In this document: positions 12,878 through 24,055 of the stretch, in pieces | Position numbering within the stretch: the stretch's first letter is position 1 | Layout of the letters: each line of letters begins with the position of its first letter | Source of the DNA: Ctenosaura bakeri | Taxonomy: Eukaryota; Chordata; Lepidosauria; Squamata; Iguanidae | Assembly: GCA_948474755.1 (NCBI GenBank) | Contig: CAOLHI010000959.1 | Location: forward strand, 310,001 to 374,000 | Direction of reading: 5' to 3' | DNA length: 64,000 nucleotides | Program-made: the position numbers and the translations under genes | Notes under the pieces: model-generated | The model's database searches: none | The model's input: only the letters and a program-made list of their open reading frames with translations | Told to the model about the DNA's origin: nothing

Positions 12878-12945
12878 GTCTAGTAGATGTCATCTATTAG
12901 AGAAATGACAAGTCCAGTAGATGTCATCTAATAGAGAAAAGACAA
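12878..12945. repeat. 34-bp tandem duplication inside CR1
   Basis: 12878-12911 and 12912-12945 are near-identical 34-bp units, each GTC(T/C)AGTAGATGTCATCTA...AGAGAAA(T/A)GACAA, differing at about three positions. Confidence 0.8.
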
Positions 12946-13028
12946 GTTCAGTATGCTTAGGTTCTGTGCTGGTCTCAGTATTGTTCAACATATTTATAAA
13001 TGACTTGGATAAAGGAATTCAGAATGGT

Positions 13029-13168
13029 GGAGTCAGTATGGTGTAGTGGTCTTAGCACTGGAGACCAGGGTTCAGTTCCCTGCTTGGACATGGAAACCCA
13101 CTGGGTGACTGTTATAGAGTTGTCTTAGGGTCCCCATAAGTTGGGAATAACTTGAAGGCAGACAGCAA
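13029..13168 (+). mobile_element. Sauria-SINE-like element inside CR1
   Basis: Has an A-box-like TGGTGTAGTGG at about 13039, a B-box-like GGTTCAGTTCC near 13069, the body GGAAACCCACTGGGTGAC, and the tail CTTGAAGGCA near 13151. It separates CR1 reverse-transcriptase sequence from the CR1 3' portion, so it inserted after that CR1 copy. Confidence 0.75.
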
Positions 13169-13834
13169 TGATCACAAACACCAGAATAGACACCATCAGG
13201 AATCAAGGTGGCCTTCATAGATCAAAAAGTTACAGTGATAACAGATTTAATTTTAATTTAATACTTTAATTTAATTTAATTTTATACTTATACAAGGAAA
13301 ATCACTAAATATAGTATATGATACCTGGCTTAACAAGCAGTGTATGTGAGAAGACTCTAGGGGACTTGGTAGATGTGGTGACAGCAGACACAAAACACAG
13401 GGAGAGAGTGGGGAGAGGGAAGGAGGGAGAGAAGATTCCAGTTCACATAAACAGAAATGCAGTGTTCAGATCAAATTACACTTGATTCTGCTTTGATCAC
13501 ACCTCACCTGGAGTGTTGTATTCTGGGAACTACAATTTAAGAAGGGTATTGACAAGCTGGAATGTTTTTTTAGGAGAGAGACCAAGATGGTGAACAGTCT
13601 GGAAGCCAAGTCCTTATGAGGAACTGCTGATGGAACTCCATATCTTTAGCCTGAAGAGGACTTGACTAAAAGGCAAAACAATAGCCACATTTTAAAATCT
13701 GAAGGGAAATCATGTAAGCAATTGAGCAAACTTGTTTTCTGCTGCTCCACATGATAGGATCTGATTCAGTGGATTCTAATTTATAAGAAGTAAGATTCCA
13801 ATGAGATATTACAAAGAACTTTCTGACAGTAAGG

Positions 13835-13975
13835 GTTGTTTGGTAGTGGTTTATTTTATTATTTTTTATTATTTTGATTTTATTTCATTTCATTTCATTT
13901 ATTTATTTATTTATTTATTTAATTTATTTTTATTTTGTTTTTATTTTATTTTAATAAAAATAAATAAAAAATATG
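13835..13975. repeat. T-rich low-complexity run
   Basis: ATTTC and ATTT tandem repeats grade into A/T-rich sequence with AATAAAA runs. It lies within the CR1 copy, not at its end. Confidence 0.85.
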
Positions 13976-14502
13976 TGGTGGATTTTTTCTTCATTAGAAC
14001 TTTTTACACAGAGGTTGGATAGCCACCTCTGACGGGCACTTTATGTTTGGACTTTTGTTCTAACAGGGATTGGACTAGATGGTCGTTTTAATCTCTTCCA
14101 ACTCTGTGATTCTATGACTCTGTGTGATTCTTTGGTTACTGTGGTACTCCCCTAGAGTAGAAGTTGGCAACTTCTGAGGGTCAGGGATACTTAAAAAAAC
14201 AGAACAAAACTTGGGATCCTCCTGAGCTATACCAGCCATTCTACTGAAGCAGAAAGAGGCTAGGAGGACACCTTCTATGTTTTTTAAATCATTTTTTAAA
14301 AACAGAGGTTTGGGTAAAAACAAAGTATGTAGGCACAACTTACTTTAAAGAAAGAATTGTGTTTCCTAGATTCACAATTCTCTTGATTTTTTTAAGGCCT
14401 GTCTTACGTGTGGGTATTTTTTTGTTGTTATTGTGTTGGTTTGGTGGGTGTAGCAAAAGTGGCCTTGGGGTGACATGCAGCCCCCCAGATGGTTTCACAA
14501 TT

Positions 14503-14737
14503 TTTATTATTATTATTATTTATTTGTATCCTGCCTCTCCATATAGATCGAGGCGGCAAACAACTTACAAATAGCATGTATTTCAAAACATTTCTATACA
14601 TGCCCCCAACAAGCTGGGTACTCATTTTACTGACCTGCGAAAGGATGGAAGGCTGAGTCAACCTTGGAGCCGGGCAAGATCGAACTCACAACCTTGTGGC
14701 TTGCAGTACTGGCATTTAACCACTGCACCACCAGGGC
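14503..14737 (-). mobile_element. tRNA-derived SINE, second family
   Basis: On the minus strand it starts GCCCTGGTGGTGCAGTGG with an A-box-like TGGTGCAGTGG, then a B-box-like GAGTTCGATC about 40 bases on, a body with a GGAAGG-ATGGAAGGCTGAGTC-type segment, and ends GGAGAGGCAGGATACAAATAAAT followed by (AAT)n. The tail resembles LINE 3' ends common in squamates. A second, slightly deleted copy lies at 46803-47043. No target duplication could be identified. Confidence 0.7.
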
Positions 14738-17700
14738 TTTACTTTTGATTCTTCTCGGGATGATTTTATAAAAATCACAATGGTGGGGGATTGAACACAT
14801 TACTTCCCCTAGTTTACATCAATATGTTCTGTGCAGGACTGTTCTTAAGAACATCATGGAAACAGCAGCTAGAGCAAAGTAGCCTGAATGGTTTTAAAGG
14901 ACTTTCACAAATGAGTTGGCAATGTTATGTAAAGCCCTAAACTGCTTAGAACCTGTCTAAAGATCATGGTATGCTGAGGGAGCTTTCCTTTGCATCTTAC
15001 TGTGGGGAGCAGACCATTATATGGAGATATGAGAAACAAACCTCTTAGCTGTGGCACTGTTTATGAAATGCCCTTCACTTGGAAACTCAACTGGGACCAA
15101 GAGTTGCCTCATTTTGGTATTAAGTTAAGATGTGACTGTTTACCCACGTACTTTGGTTTTATTGACTCGGTTTTAATTTACCATTGCAGATTTTAGACTT
15201 AATTGCAAATTATTGTTTATAGTTTTACAGTGTCATGTTTTATTAGATGTAATCCACTCCAATATCCTCTGATATACAGCTGGTTAAAAATATTTTAATG
15301 AATCAATAAATACACAATAAATGCCCTGGGACTGCAAGCCAAAACATGTTTAGCAGGATGACTTTTTTTCATGGATGTACACCTAGATACAAGCAGGAAA
15401 CATTTAATGCAAACCATTTTTTGTTTCCTTCAGATATTTCAGGATCATTTCATGTCTTCAGGTAGCATCACAATCTACTTGAGGAGCTGATTTCATTGAG
15501 AGCAAGTGACCCAGAGCAACCTGTGTCAGTATTGTGTAGCGCTGCCTTGCTCAGATGGAATTCAGGTCACTTGTTCTCCAAGAAGTACAAACATTTTATC
15601 AGCAGTTTTGGTACCAAGGTGTGCCACAGTTGAATTCAAGAGGAGCATCCTGCACATCTCTATTTTGACTCTATTTATAGACATCTAGGTTTTATGTTTT
15701 ATTCTTGGTATTTAAGTATTTAGTGCACCAAATACCTTCTTGACATCTAAGGTTAGAGTATATTTTTATGAAGCAAATATGGAGTGCCAAGCTTGTTAGC
15801 TAATAAGAATATTAGCGAATGTAGAATGAAAGGGGTTGTGCCCCTTCCCAAACTTCTCAGCATCCATCTCCTTCAGGCTTCTTCTAAGTGTCCCCCATCC
15901 TAACCAGATTTAATGAAAGAAAACTATTGGTAGGAAAAATGGTTTATCATCAGGGGGAGATACAGCAGATCAGGAAGGGATATGCATCCTTGTGTCCACT
16001 AACTGTTCTTGGCAAAAGCCCCAATCCCTTTGGATTCATGTTAGTGAGCAGCTACAACACTTTTGTCAGTGGAATGTGAAATATGATGCTGTATTTCTGG
16101 AGCCCAAGTTCAGTAAGGTCTCAGCTTACATACGCTAAACTTTATAGTCCTTCCTTTCAGTCCCCTGGACATTCACTAAAAATTATATCCCAATTAAGTG
16201 ATGGAAATCTGCTCAACACATTCTTAGATTCCATTTCTATAAGGCAAGCAGAAAATTTGAGGATGTTCTTCAGACAGACACTCCAATTAAAATCAGTGAA
16301 CTAAGTTCACACCTTGTGTAAATGATGTGTGCCACTGAAATCACTGATTGACTTTTTACCAGGGGTGAAATCATCAGCACTGTAAGCCTGAGCAAAACAG
16401 CAGGATTTGGCCACAAGCCATGTAACTGATTGCTTCTCTAAAAGTTAGAGAGCCACAAAATTAAAACTGAGTTACAGTATTAATTGATTCAGGATGGTTC
16501 TTTCCAAGTAATTATAGCTGAGAGGGCTCTGTCAATACAATTTTCTTTCAGTTGTCACTATAATGTCAAATAGAATGGGTTCAGGTGCACATAGGATAAT
16601 GAATGACTTGAAAGAATAAATAACCATTTGTCCAAAGAAAAAGTGGGGGGATGAGGAGGAGACACTCTGGACATTACACTTAAAGAAAGCCATCAGTGAA
16701 AGATCTATTTGTTTAGTTATATTTTCAGCCCAGATTAGAATTTTTCTGGGTGGTTCACAAACAAATACAGCTTACTAGAAATTGATTGATTGTTTATAAA
16801 CAGAGCAATATATATATATTTGCTAAAAACATAAGTTGGGGGACATATTTCTTATTTATACTGTTATGTTATATATTATAACAATTGTGTTGCACTTTCA
16901 ATAAGAAACAAATCCAACATTAAAATGCAGTATAAAAATAAAAAGACTTCTATTAAAAACAATTAAAGCTCAGAATTTTTAATGATTCACCATTTTATAA
17001 CATAGAGTAACCACATATACATGCTGTATATCTGTTTATCTGTGTAAGTGTGTATGCATGCACACATATCCTACCTACCTACCTATCTGCTAATTGATTT
17101 TCACAAGCAATAAAATGGTAGTTTGTTGAATACACACCTCCCACTGACAGGTACTACATTTTCACAATATATGGTGTCTTATCTGTGATGGCCACCTCAG
17201 AAAACCAAGGTCATGTCTTTTGTTGGCTGTCATCAAAGCAATTCCTTAAGATACTCCACTTATTTCACATAGGACCACAACAGAATGTTATGTTATTCAA
17301 TATGGCATCAACAGGAGCTCTTAATTTGTTCATCCAATCTTCTGAGCAAATTAGATTGATAAGCTGCTATGAGGTGTACTTCATTCATAGAGGTAATGTT
17401 TGGTCGTTGTTGATGTCATTTTCATCATGGAACAGCTTCTGTGCTTTTGCCAAGTGCACATCAGATAAATATGAAGCAACTTTCTAAAATATGGAGATAC
17501 ATGGAAACTGGCATAGTGCTGAACTCACCTGGTGTCTTTCCAACTTGGAATATCTCATTACTCCACTTATAATGTCTTAGAAATCTAATGAAGAAGGGTT
17601 GGATATAGAAAGGGCTCTGGCTGCAGATGATGGGTCTACCCAAACCTCATCACTTTGAATTTAAGCAGCTAGTGGCCAATAAAAGTCACCTTAGCTGGAG

Positions 17701-19956
17701 GTGAGAAACACTGAGGAGATTCCCTCTATTACAGAATGTCATCAGAAAAGAAACAACAGGGAAAAAGTCAACACCTCTTAAATAAGAAACACTGAGCAAT
17801 CAACTGGCTTCTGAAGGTGAGGTAGCTATATACTTCATAGCAGCTATGGGGAACTTTTGACATTTATGACTGTTCATTATCCCTAGCTTTTGTACACTTC
17901 CTGCTCACTGATTTATTTGCATTACTGACTTCTGGATTGACTTATAGTATATATCTGTTTATCTTTCTCTTGTGGCTTCAGCTTTCATGACTACTGGCTT
18001 TGCATGATGGATTCTGGAATAGTTGAGGCATTGCTACTGGGCCTCTCTTCAACCTCAGTGAACTCCCTTGACTACCTATGTATGACCACAATGAGCTTGA
18101 CTTATCCATAACTGCTTTTTTCTATCATAGCCTGCCTCTTCTGACACTTGCTGCTTATAGGCACAGCTGAAATGCTTCATAAGCATAATGGTAGTTACCA
18201 TGGCAGTTTTCTCCTATTCTTTTATTTCTCCCAACAGTATTAAAGTCTACTTGGTGTGTTACTTTTGATGGCAGTTGTACAGATATATTGCTCCCCTCCC
18301 ACTGCTGAAAGTGTGGTCTCTCTGTCATGTGGTTGCTTTATAGTTCCCACTACATCCTAGTGCCCACTAGGATGGATGTCATATGGTCTTTGTTATTCCT
18401 AGAAGATTTTCCTACAATAGTTGTCATTCATTCATTAATTCATTCATTCATTCATTCATACTTGTTCATCATTTTAAGGAGGACTCAGCCCCACACCATA
18501 GACTTACATGGAGGGCTTGAGACACCCCCCACCCAATTCTGTGGCCCATGGCTGGGCTCATCTGCTTCTGACTCTGGTTATATCCATCTACCATTGGAAC
18601 TGGGTGAAATATATTTTAAAAAACTTTTTTGCTGAGGCAATTTTCTGTCCACATTTGTACCTGTTATTTTTCTAATGTACTATGTAGGAGTCAGGCTGGG
18701 AAGGAAGGAAAGTGAAAAACATGTAATGAGTCATTTCAGCCATAATAGCCAATTCCATTTTTCATACTATAATTCCCACACCTGCTAATTTGCCGAGAAG
18801 GCTCTTTCCAATTTCTATCTTGCCCTTCTTCAATTTCTTGGGACTTCTTATTTTTCTTTTAACCTCTGTGTATGCCACTGGGGTTTGTTTCACTTCAGGT
18901 TTCACACACAAACATACACAAAACAAGAGTAATCAATAGTATTGCAATTATTAGTTTTATGTCAAGATGCAAGAATTCTGTGAAAAAGAAGTTCATTGTG
19001 TACTGCATTTTGAAAATGTAGCTTATTACCTGAGGTACTTCTGATAGCTAGAAAACAGAACACACTCAAAGGAATATAGTGGTAGAAACCTTTCATTTAG
19101 AAAATCCATTTATTCAATTTGCACGTCAAAAGTAGGAATGGGGAGATGGTTCTTTGATAGTATTGCCCTGCTGTATATAGGAGTGTGAAAAGCTCCATTT
19201 TGCACCCCCAGCTTTCCTGAAATCTGGCTAATTATCCTCCAGTTATACAGCCAAACAGATGCTTTGTTCAGTTCAAAATGTACAATCTGATACTCACATG
19301 GTGCTCACAGTATCAACAAATAATTGGACTATTTTATTCTGGGAACATATTAAAATATATCAGCAAATATTAGCATATTCTAAACATATTACAGTATATT
19401 AGAACTTGTGGTGCTATATTGAAAATTCAGCTGCTGTGCTCCTTTTGCATAAACACCCACAGTTCTTAGCCATATTTTTTTCCCAATGGGGTTCCCGACA
19501 TGTGTTTGGAAACAGTGGCCTGGGAGAAGGTTACCTGAGAAAAGCAGCTAATAGAAGAGTCTGGCACAGTGTTCCTCAACCATTACTTTACTGCAAATCA
19601 CCCCTTGCTTATCACCTTGAGGAGAACTGCCCAGATTTCAAGTAAAATTTCTACTATATTTAAAGTAAGTCTGGGGTTCCTTCAGAGTGAATTTTTATGC
19701 TCTAGCTTCTGAAAGAGGACTATATTCTGATCCAAGAAGATGAGTTCATTTCAAAATGGAGACCCATCTCATTCTTCGACCATCCCTTGTTTAAGAGAAA
19801 CATGTCAGACCAAACTCAGAAGAAGTGCATTACAAATGGCATTGCCTATAACATTTTATATGCTGGTTTTGTAAAAACTATAAGGACTCACTGGAGTAGA
19901 GTGTGCAGGTACACCCAAAGAAATTTGCTGGGGGGGGGGGTGGAAGAAAAGTTTCT
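14738..19956. other. Long unassigned stretch
   Basis: I see no gene or named repeat apart from short simple repeats, notably (ATTC)n at 18420-18459 and a run of CTAC/CTAT units near 17070-17090. The segment near 16720-16765 (CAGCCCAGATTAG...GGTGGTTCACAA) resembles LINE 3'-end debris, but this is weak. A run of about 12 G at 19930-19940 precedes the next MITE. Confidence 0.4.
18420..18459. repeat. (ATTC)n microsatellite
   Basis: About nine ATTC units with one TTAATTC interruption. Confidence 0.9.
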
Positions 19957-20144
19957 GGTGATTTCTGCATTACAGTGTTATAGTGCTATTTTTCCACTTT
20001 CAACATCCTGTGGAATTCTGTGTTTTGTAGTTTAATGAGACCAAAGAGCTCTCTGGCTGAGAATTCCAAATTTCAAACCCCAGGATTCCATAGGATGTTG
20101 AAAGTGGAATAATAGCACTATAATAGTGTAGTGTGGAAATGGAC
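19957..20144. mobile_element. Palindromic MITE (family B), 188 bp
   Basis: Left arm GGTGATTTCTGCATTACAG and right arm ending GTGTGGAAATGGAC are worn versions of the family-B termini GGCCATTTCCGCACTAG. The inner arms contain CACTTTCAACATCCTGTGG and its complement. TCT flanks both ends (19954-19956, 20145-20147), a 3-bp duplication. No coding capacity. Sister copies lie at 43320, 46764, 49137, 60694 and 62968. Confidence 0.8.
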
Positions 20145-22056
20145 TCTGTGTCAAGCATGGGAGACCAGGAGAACCACCAAGGCTTGAAAGGACAGATGGC
20201 AACTCACTTGAGCAGGGTAACCAGCACCACTTGCATGACAGTGGGCTATAACATCCTACTTTGCAAGATCTGGGTGGATGATTTAAGAGAAGAGGGAAAC
20301 AAGCAGGGGAAACAAGCAGGGGAGACAGAGACAGGCAGGCTGACTGGCTTTACAGATAGATGATTCAGGTTGAATTCACTGCAGTGACTCTACCTATGAC
20401 AGCAGTACCAGGAGCATCTACAGCCAGCCTGATGTACTTACTAGCTAGTGCCAGATGAGTCAATAGGAAACTGGCCACATTAGCCACTATAAATAGCCAG
20501 GCCCATGGGGCTAGGAGAACCCCAAAGAAAGGGTTCCCAGAGAGGATCCTTGCCTTAATGAGGAGGAGGACTGAAACTTGCAAAAATGTTGTTACATAAT
20601 GTTGGCTTTGGAGAGGTTTGGCTTGATTGGAGCCCACGGCTGTACAAGTGGGAAGAAGGGCACCTGAGTATCAAGGCAATAATTAAGTGTTTAAAACTGC
20701 TTGAACCACAGGTTCATGGGCTTCAAAGAGTCTGGAGGTGGTATGGGAGAGGTTCCTTTTTGCTAGTTATTTCTAGTAACAACATTGCTTCTTGGAGTTG
20801 AGTTCATTACTCTTAAATGCTGTGGAGAACTATATTTTGGGCCAACTTTGTGTCTTTTAATATATTGCTTTAGAAATAACAGCAGAATAATGTGTAATCT
20901 AACAACAAATTACTTTTAAGGAATATGGGGCTAGCAAAAAGTAATGTATTATTCTGAAAAAATAACAATGACTAAAATGTTACTTTTTAAAATGAAAAAA
21001 AAAAGTCCTAAGCTTTTGTAGCTTTTGTAGGACTGAGCCATCTGGTCATCCAGCCCAATTTAATGGAAGCGGAGGAGCATTGATCCTTCACTAATATTTT
21101 TAGAACTTTCCCAGCATGTCAGATCATTATAGGGGCTGTCATTTTTTGGAAGCTTCTCATTTTCTGCCAAAATACTACCACCTTCAGGTAAAAACACACA
21201 TGCATTAATTGAATCCTGAGGAGAAAATGCTTTCGAGCCCTGTGGCATCTATATAATATTCTTAAATGTTCTCATTCTCTTTTCAGGACACAAAAGAGGG
21301 TTCTTTTACTTCTCTCCAATGTGCCACACTACTATTCAATTTTAACTTAACATTTAAATATATTTTCAAATGAAGCACAAAGGAACACAGTGGTGCAAGC
21401 TGAGTTTTCACTAATTCATTTTTTTAATGGAAAGTAAGCCATTGTAATCACACCACTTTGAAATTATTTCTTGAAAGGTTGCAAGAGATCTAATAAACTC
21501 TTTTTTTGCTTTAAAAAAAACTATAGGAGGCCTCATAAATTTACTTTTGGTGCCAGTGCATAACCATAGATGATAAAATGATCAGGAAATATTAACCTAT
21601 TTAGCAGCTGGACATGAACTTTTATTGTAGAGCAAATCTTCAGACATTAATCTGTATTCTCCTCTTATCTATTGGAACCATTTGAAGACCATTTCATCCT
21701 CTTGATGCTTGTTGAGAATCTACACTTAGTATAATTCAGATTGCAATGATTATTTTCTTTGTTCTTCTTTATATTGTAGAACTCATTCAGGCAGGCCTTT
21801 GAAATCGCAAGCTTCATTCAGTAAAGACTGTCAGTGACATTTTTTTTAAGGAATTTACCTGTGAATGGTAGGGTTATTGAATCATAGGGTAGAATGTGAC
21901 CTATTTAGGTTACTGCAATGTCTTGAAAAATTTTGGAAATTAGTACAGTGAGCATAGCCTCTGCCATCAAGCCACCAGACAGGTAGGTTTTAGTGGCCTT
22001 GTTACCATCACGGCCAAATGATAACTGTCCAGTGGATTGATTTGAATAAAGGGTTA
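20145..22056. other. Unassigned sequence
   Basis: Contains a 16-bp direct repeat near 20298-20328 (GGGGAAACAAGCA units). No gene or named element seen. Confidence 0.4.
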
Positions 22057-22585
22057 CAGTAGTCTCTCCACATTTGCAAGGGTTCAGGACACAGAACCCT
22101 CATGAAAGTGGAAAAACTGTGAATAACTCTCTTCATTCCCCCCGTTCTCCTCCAGAGCTTCCTCCTTCCCATTCCTTTGCCTCTAGCCCTGGTGGGGGGT
22201 TTTTTTGTTGGGGGAGGAGAAAAAAGACAACCGAAAAGATTTACCAGTACTTTCCCCTCTGATAGAGAAGAGAGGAGTTCTGGAGTTCCAATTACTTCCA
22301 GTGGCCATCTTGAGGAAGGACGAGTAGAAGCAAAGAGAGCACCTGATCGACTGAACGCACAGCAAAATGTGCAACCACGTGGCAGAGAGGCTATGCCTTC
22401 AGCAGCAGGAGGGGGCTTTGCTCAGCCAAAAGGGACAACAAAAATGCCTGTTTAAAAAACAAGCATTGTAAGGCTGGGGTGAGGAATGCAAGGGATGGGA
22501 GGAGGAAAATGGGAGGGGGGCAAGCACATGCCCCATGAATAATCAAATTCATAAAGGTTAAACTGCGAATGTGGAGGGAGGGCTG
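22057..22585. mobile_element. Tc1/mariner-type non-autonomous element, 529 bp
   Basis: Inverted ends CAGTAGTCTCTCCACATTTGC and its partner GCGAATGTGGAGGGAGGGCTG at 22565-22585, flanked by TA on both sides (22055-22056 and 22586-22587), as expected for this superfamily. The 'fraction-line' type terminus is typical of pogo/Tigger-derived elements. The inside has only chance frames (62-92 codons), so mobilisation would need a transposase elsewhere. Confidence 0.75.
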
Positions 22586-22681
22586 TAATCACAATTTAGT
22601 AACCCCTTCTAGATAGTTTAGCTTTACTCTGACAGTTCAGGGATGAAACAAGACTGAAGGCTGAGAACAGACTGGCAAAAT

Positions 22682-22703
22682 AACACACACACACACACAC
22701 ACA
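22682..22703. repeat. (CA)n microsatellite
   Basis: Eleven CA dinucleotides in an uninterrupted run. Confidence 0.95.
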
Positions 22704-23129
22704 TTGTCAACCTGCTTGTATAGTTTTCACAGTTATTGTGATAGGACCCCCCCATATCCACACTCTTCCTATATAGTAGGCTTCTCATGTTCTCATATCA
22801 GGTTAGACAGATGTTTGAGACCTTTGATAATGTATTTTGTTTATTTAATTTTTCAAAAGGTATTTATTTCTTCAAGTGCTTCAAGTGTAACAATACACAT
22901 AGGTCTCAGAAATAAAACCAGGAATATCAGGAAGGTGGAGTTTGAAGGAGAATCAGGAAGAGTGGAGAAGGAGACATTCACAATATGTGGTGGGTGAGCA
23001 AGGTGAGGATAGTGTGATAGACAATTTCTCTGAAGGATTTATACTCACTAAATTGTGCTGCTTGTATTAAAATGAGAGTGATTCCTCAATTAGAGAAGTA
23101 TCACATGAAACATGGGGGCAGCAGAAAAT

Positions 23130-24055
23130 AGGAAGCTTTTGAAGTGAGAAAGTTTGACACCCCCATCAAGGATTTTAAAAATTGCTATCTGGTGGTCTCC
23201 AGAAGACCTTGTTTTCAACACACAGAACCTGGCGCAGATATGGAAGAGGTGAAACAAAGAATTCCACCTGTGTGCAGCTCTAATTAAGGCTGAGGAGGAG
23301 GAGAAAATGGAGGTAAATCTGTTTTATTACCTAATTTGAGATAAGAGCACAGAAGGAGCAAGAACACTGATTTGAGGGGACCCTGAAACACTAAAACAAT
23401 TAACAGAGGTTGTTGTGGGTTCTCTGGGCTTTGAGGCCGTGTTCTATTAGTATTTTCTCCTGATGTTTTACCTGCATCTGTGGTTGGCATTTTCAGAGGA
23501 TTCTCTGAAGATGCCAGCCACAGATGCAGATACAACATCAGGAGAAAATACTAATAGAACACGGCCTCAAAGCCCAGAAAACCCACAACAACCTATGGAT
23601 TCTGGCTGTGAAAACCTTCGACTTTACAATTAACAGAGGTCTTTGATGCCTATTCTGACTCCAAGGAAAAATGACATCATAGAAAGATACAGATTTAACA
23701 GGGGGGTGGGGTAATAATAAATCCCTGTATAACAGCTCTGAAGACTTTAGCATTCAGATGTAACTTGGAAGAGATAGGGATAATACAATGTGTGGCACAT
23801 AGGACTCTGCCTGGAGGGAGAGATTGGTTAAGAGAAACAGATGGCATCCTGGGAAATTTTTCAAGAGTAGCAGAATTGTCCACACAAAGGTTCAAAACTA
23901 TTATAAAAGCCACAGATGTAGAACAGAAACACATGCTTCACCTGGCAGACCTTGGAAGCAGGAATCAGACAGATTGCTTGTAAGAACAAACACTGACCAG
24001 TTGCAATCACAAGTGGATGTATTATGGGAGGCTGCATGAAAGGTAAAATCACAAA
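23130..24055 (+). pseudogene. Decayed Ty3/Gypsy-like gag (retrotransposon relic)
   Basis: Plus-strand frames give pieces in the order expected of a metazoan Gypsy-type Gag: NTQNLAQIWKR near 23215-23250, KAEEEKMEVNLFYYLI near 23288-23335, LKQLTEVFDAYSDSKEK (its codons split by the foldback at 23410), and, in the frame starting at 23765, WLRETDGILGNFSRVAEL. These recall the known Gypsy Gag pattern of NLA-xx-WKRW, a hydrophobic helix ending near a 'G-E', an 'F-x-x-Y' block, and 'LLRE-x-L'. Stops and frameshifts interrupt it. No zinc knuckle, protease, reverse transcriptase or LTR was found beside it. The call rests on motif recognition only; a host gene derived from gag is disfavoured by the stops. 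Confidence 0.6.
23410..23627. mobile_element. Penelope-like foldback with degraded hammerhead-like core
   Basis: Two arms of about 90 bp, in opposite orientation, meet near 23500. AATTAACAGAGG occurs immediately left (23398-23409) and right (23628-23639), a target duplication of 12-14 bp that splits the gag relic. The right arm has CTGAAGA at 23505-23511, then a GCC loop and a later ACAACATC; the left arm shows the complementary equivalent. These fit the hammerhead order CUGANGA - stem II - GAAA - (A/G)UC with CpG decay, a motif known from Penelope-like elements. The right end (TTCTGGCTGTGAAAACCTTCG) is a recurring squamate repeat end. No reverse transcriptase is present. Confidence 0.55.

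Larger units (their letters stand above)
12505..14132 (+). mobile_element. CR1 LINE fragment, old and interrupted
   Basis: Reading across frames gives reverse-transcriptase remnants: a region resembling the 'RP(I/V)SL...GKVLEQIIKH' segment near 12610-12660, then a segment near 12960-13020 resembling the CR1 'GSVLGPxLFNIFINDLDKGI' motif, then the 3' portion from 13480 with the typical CR1 C-terminal order. It ends in CTGTGATTCTATGACTCTGTG at 14103-14123, a worn CR1 tail. Frameshifts and stops are throughout. It is broken by a SINE (13029-13168), a 34-bp tandem duplication (12878-12945) and low-complexity DNA (13835-13975). Confidence 0.75.
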
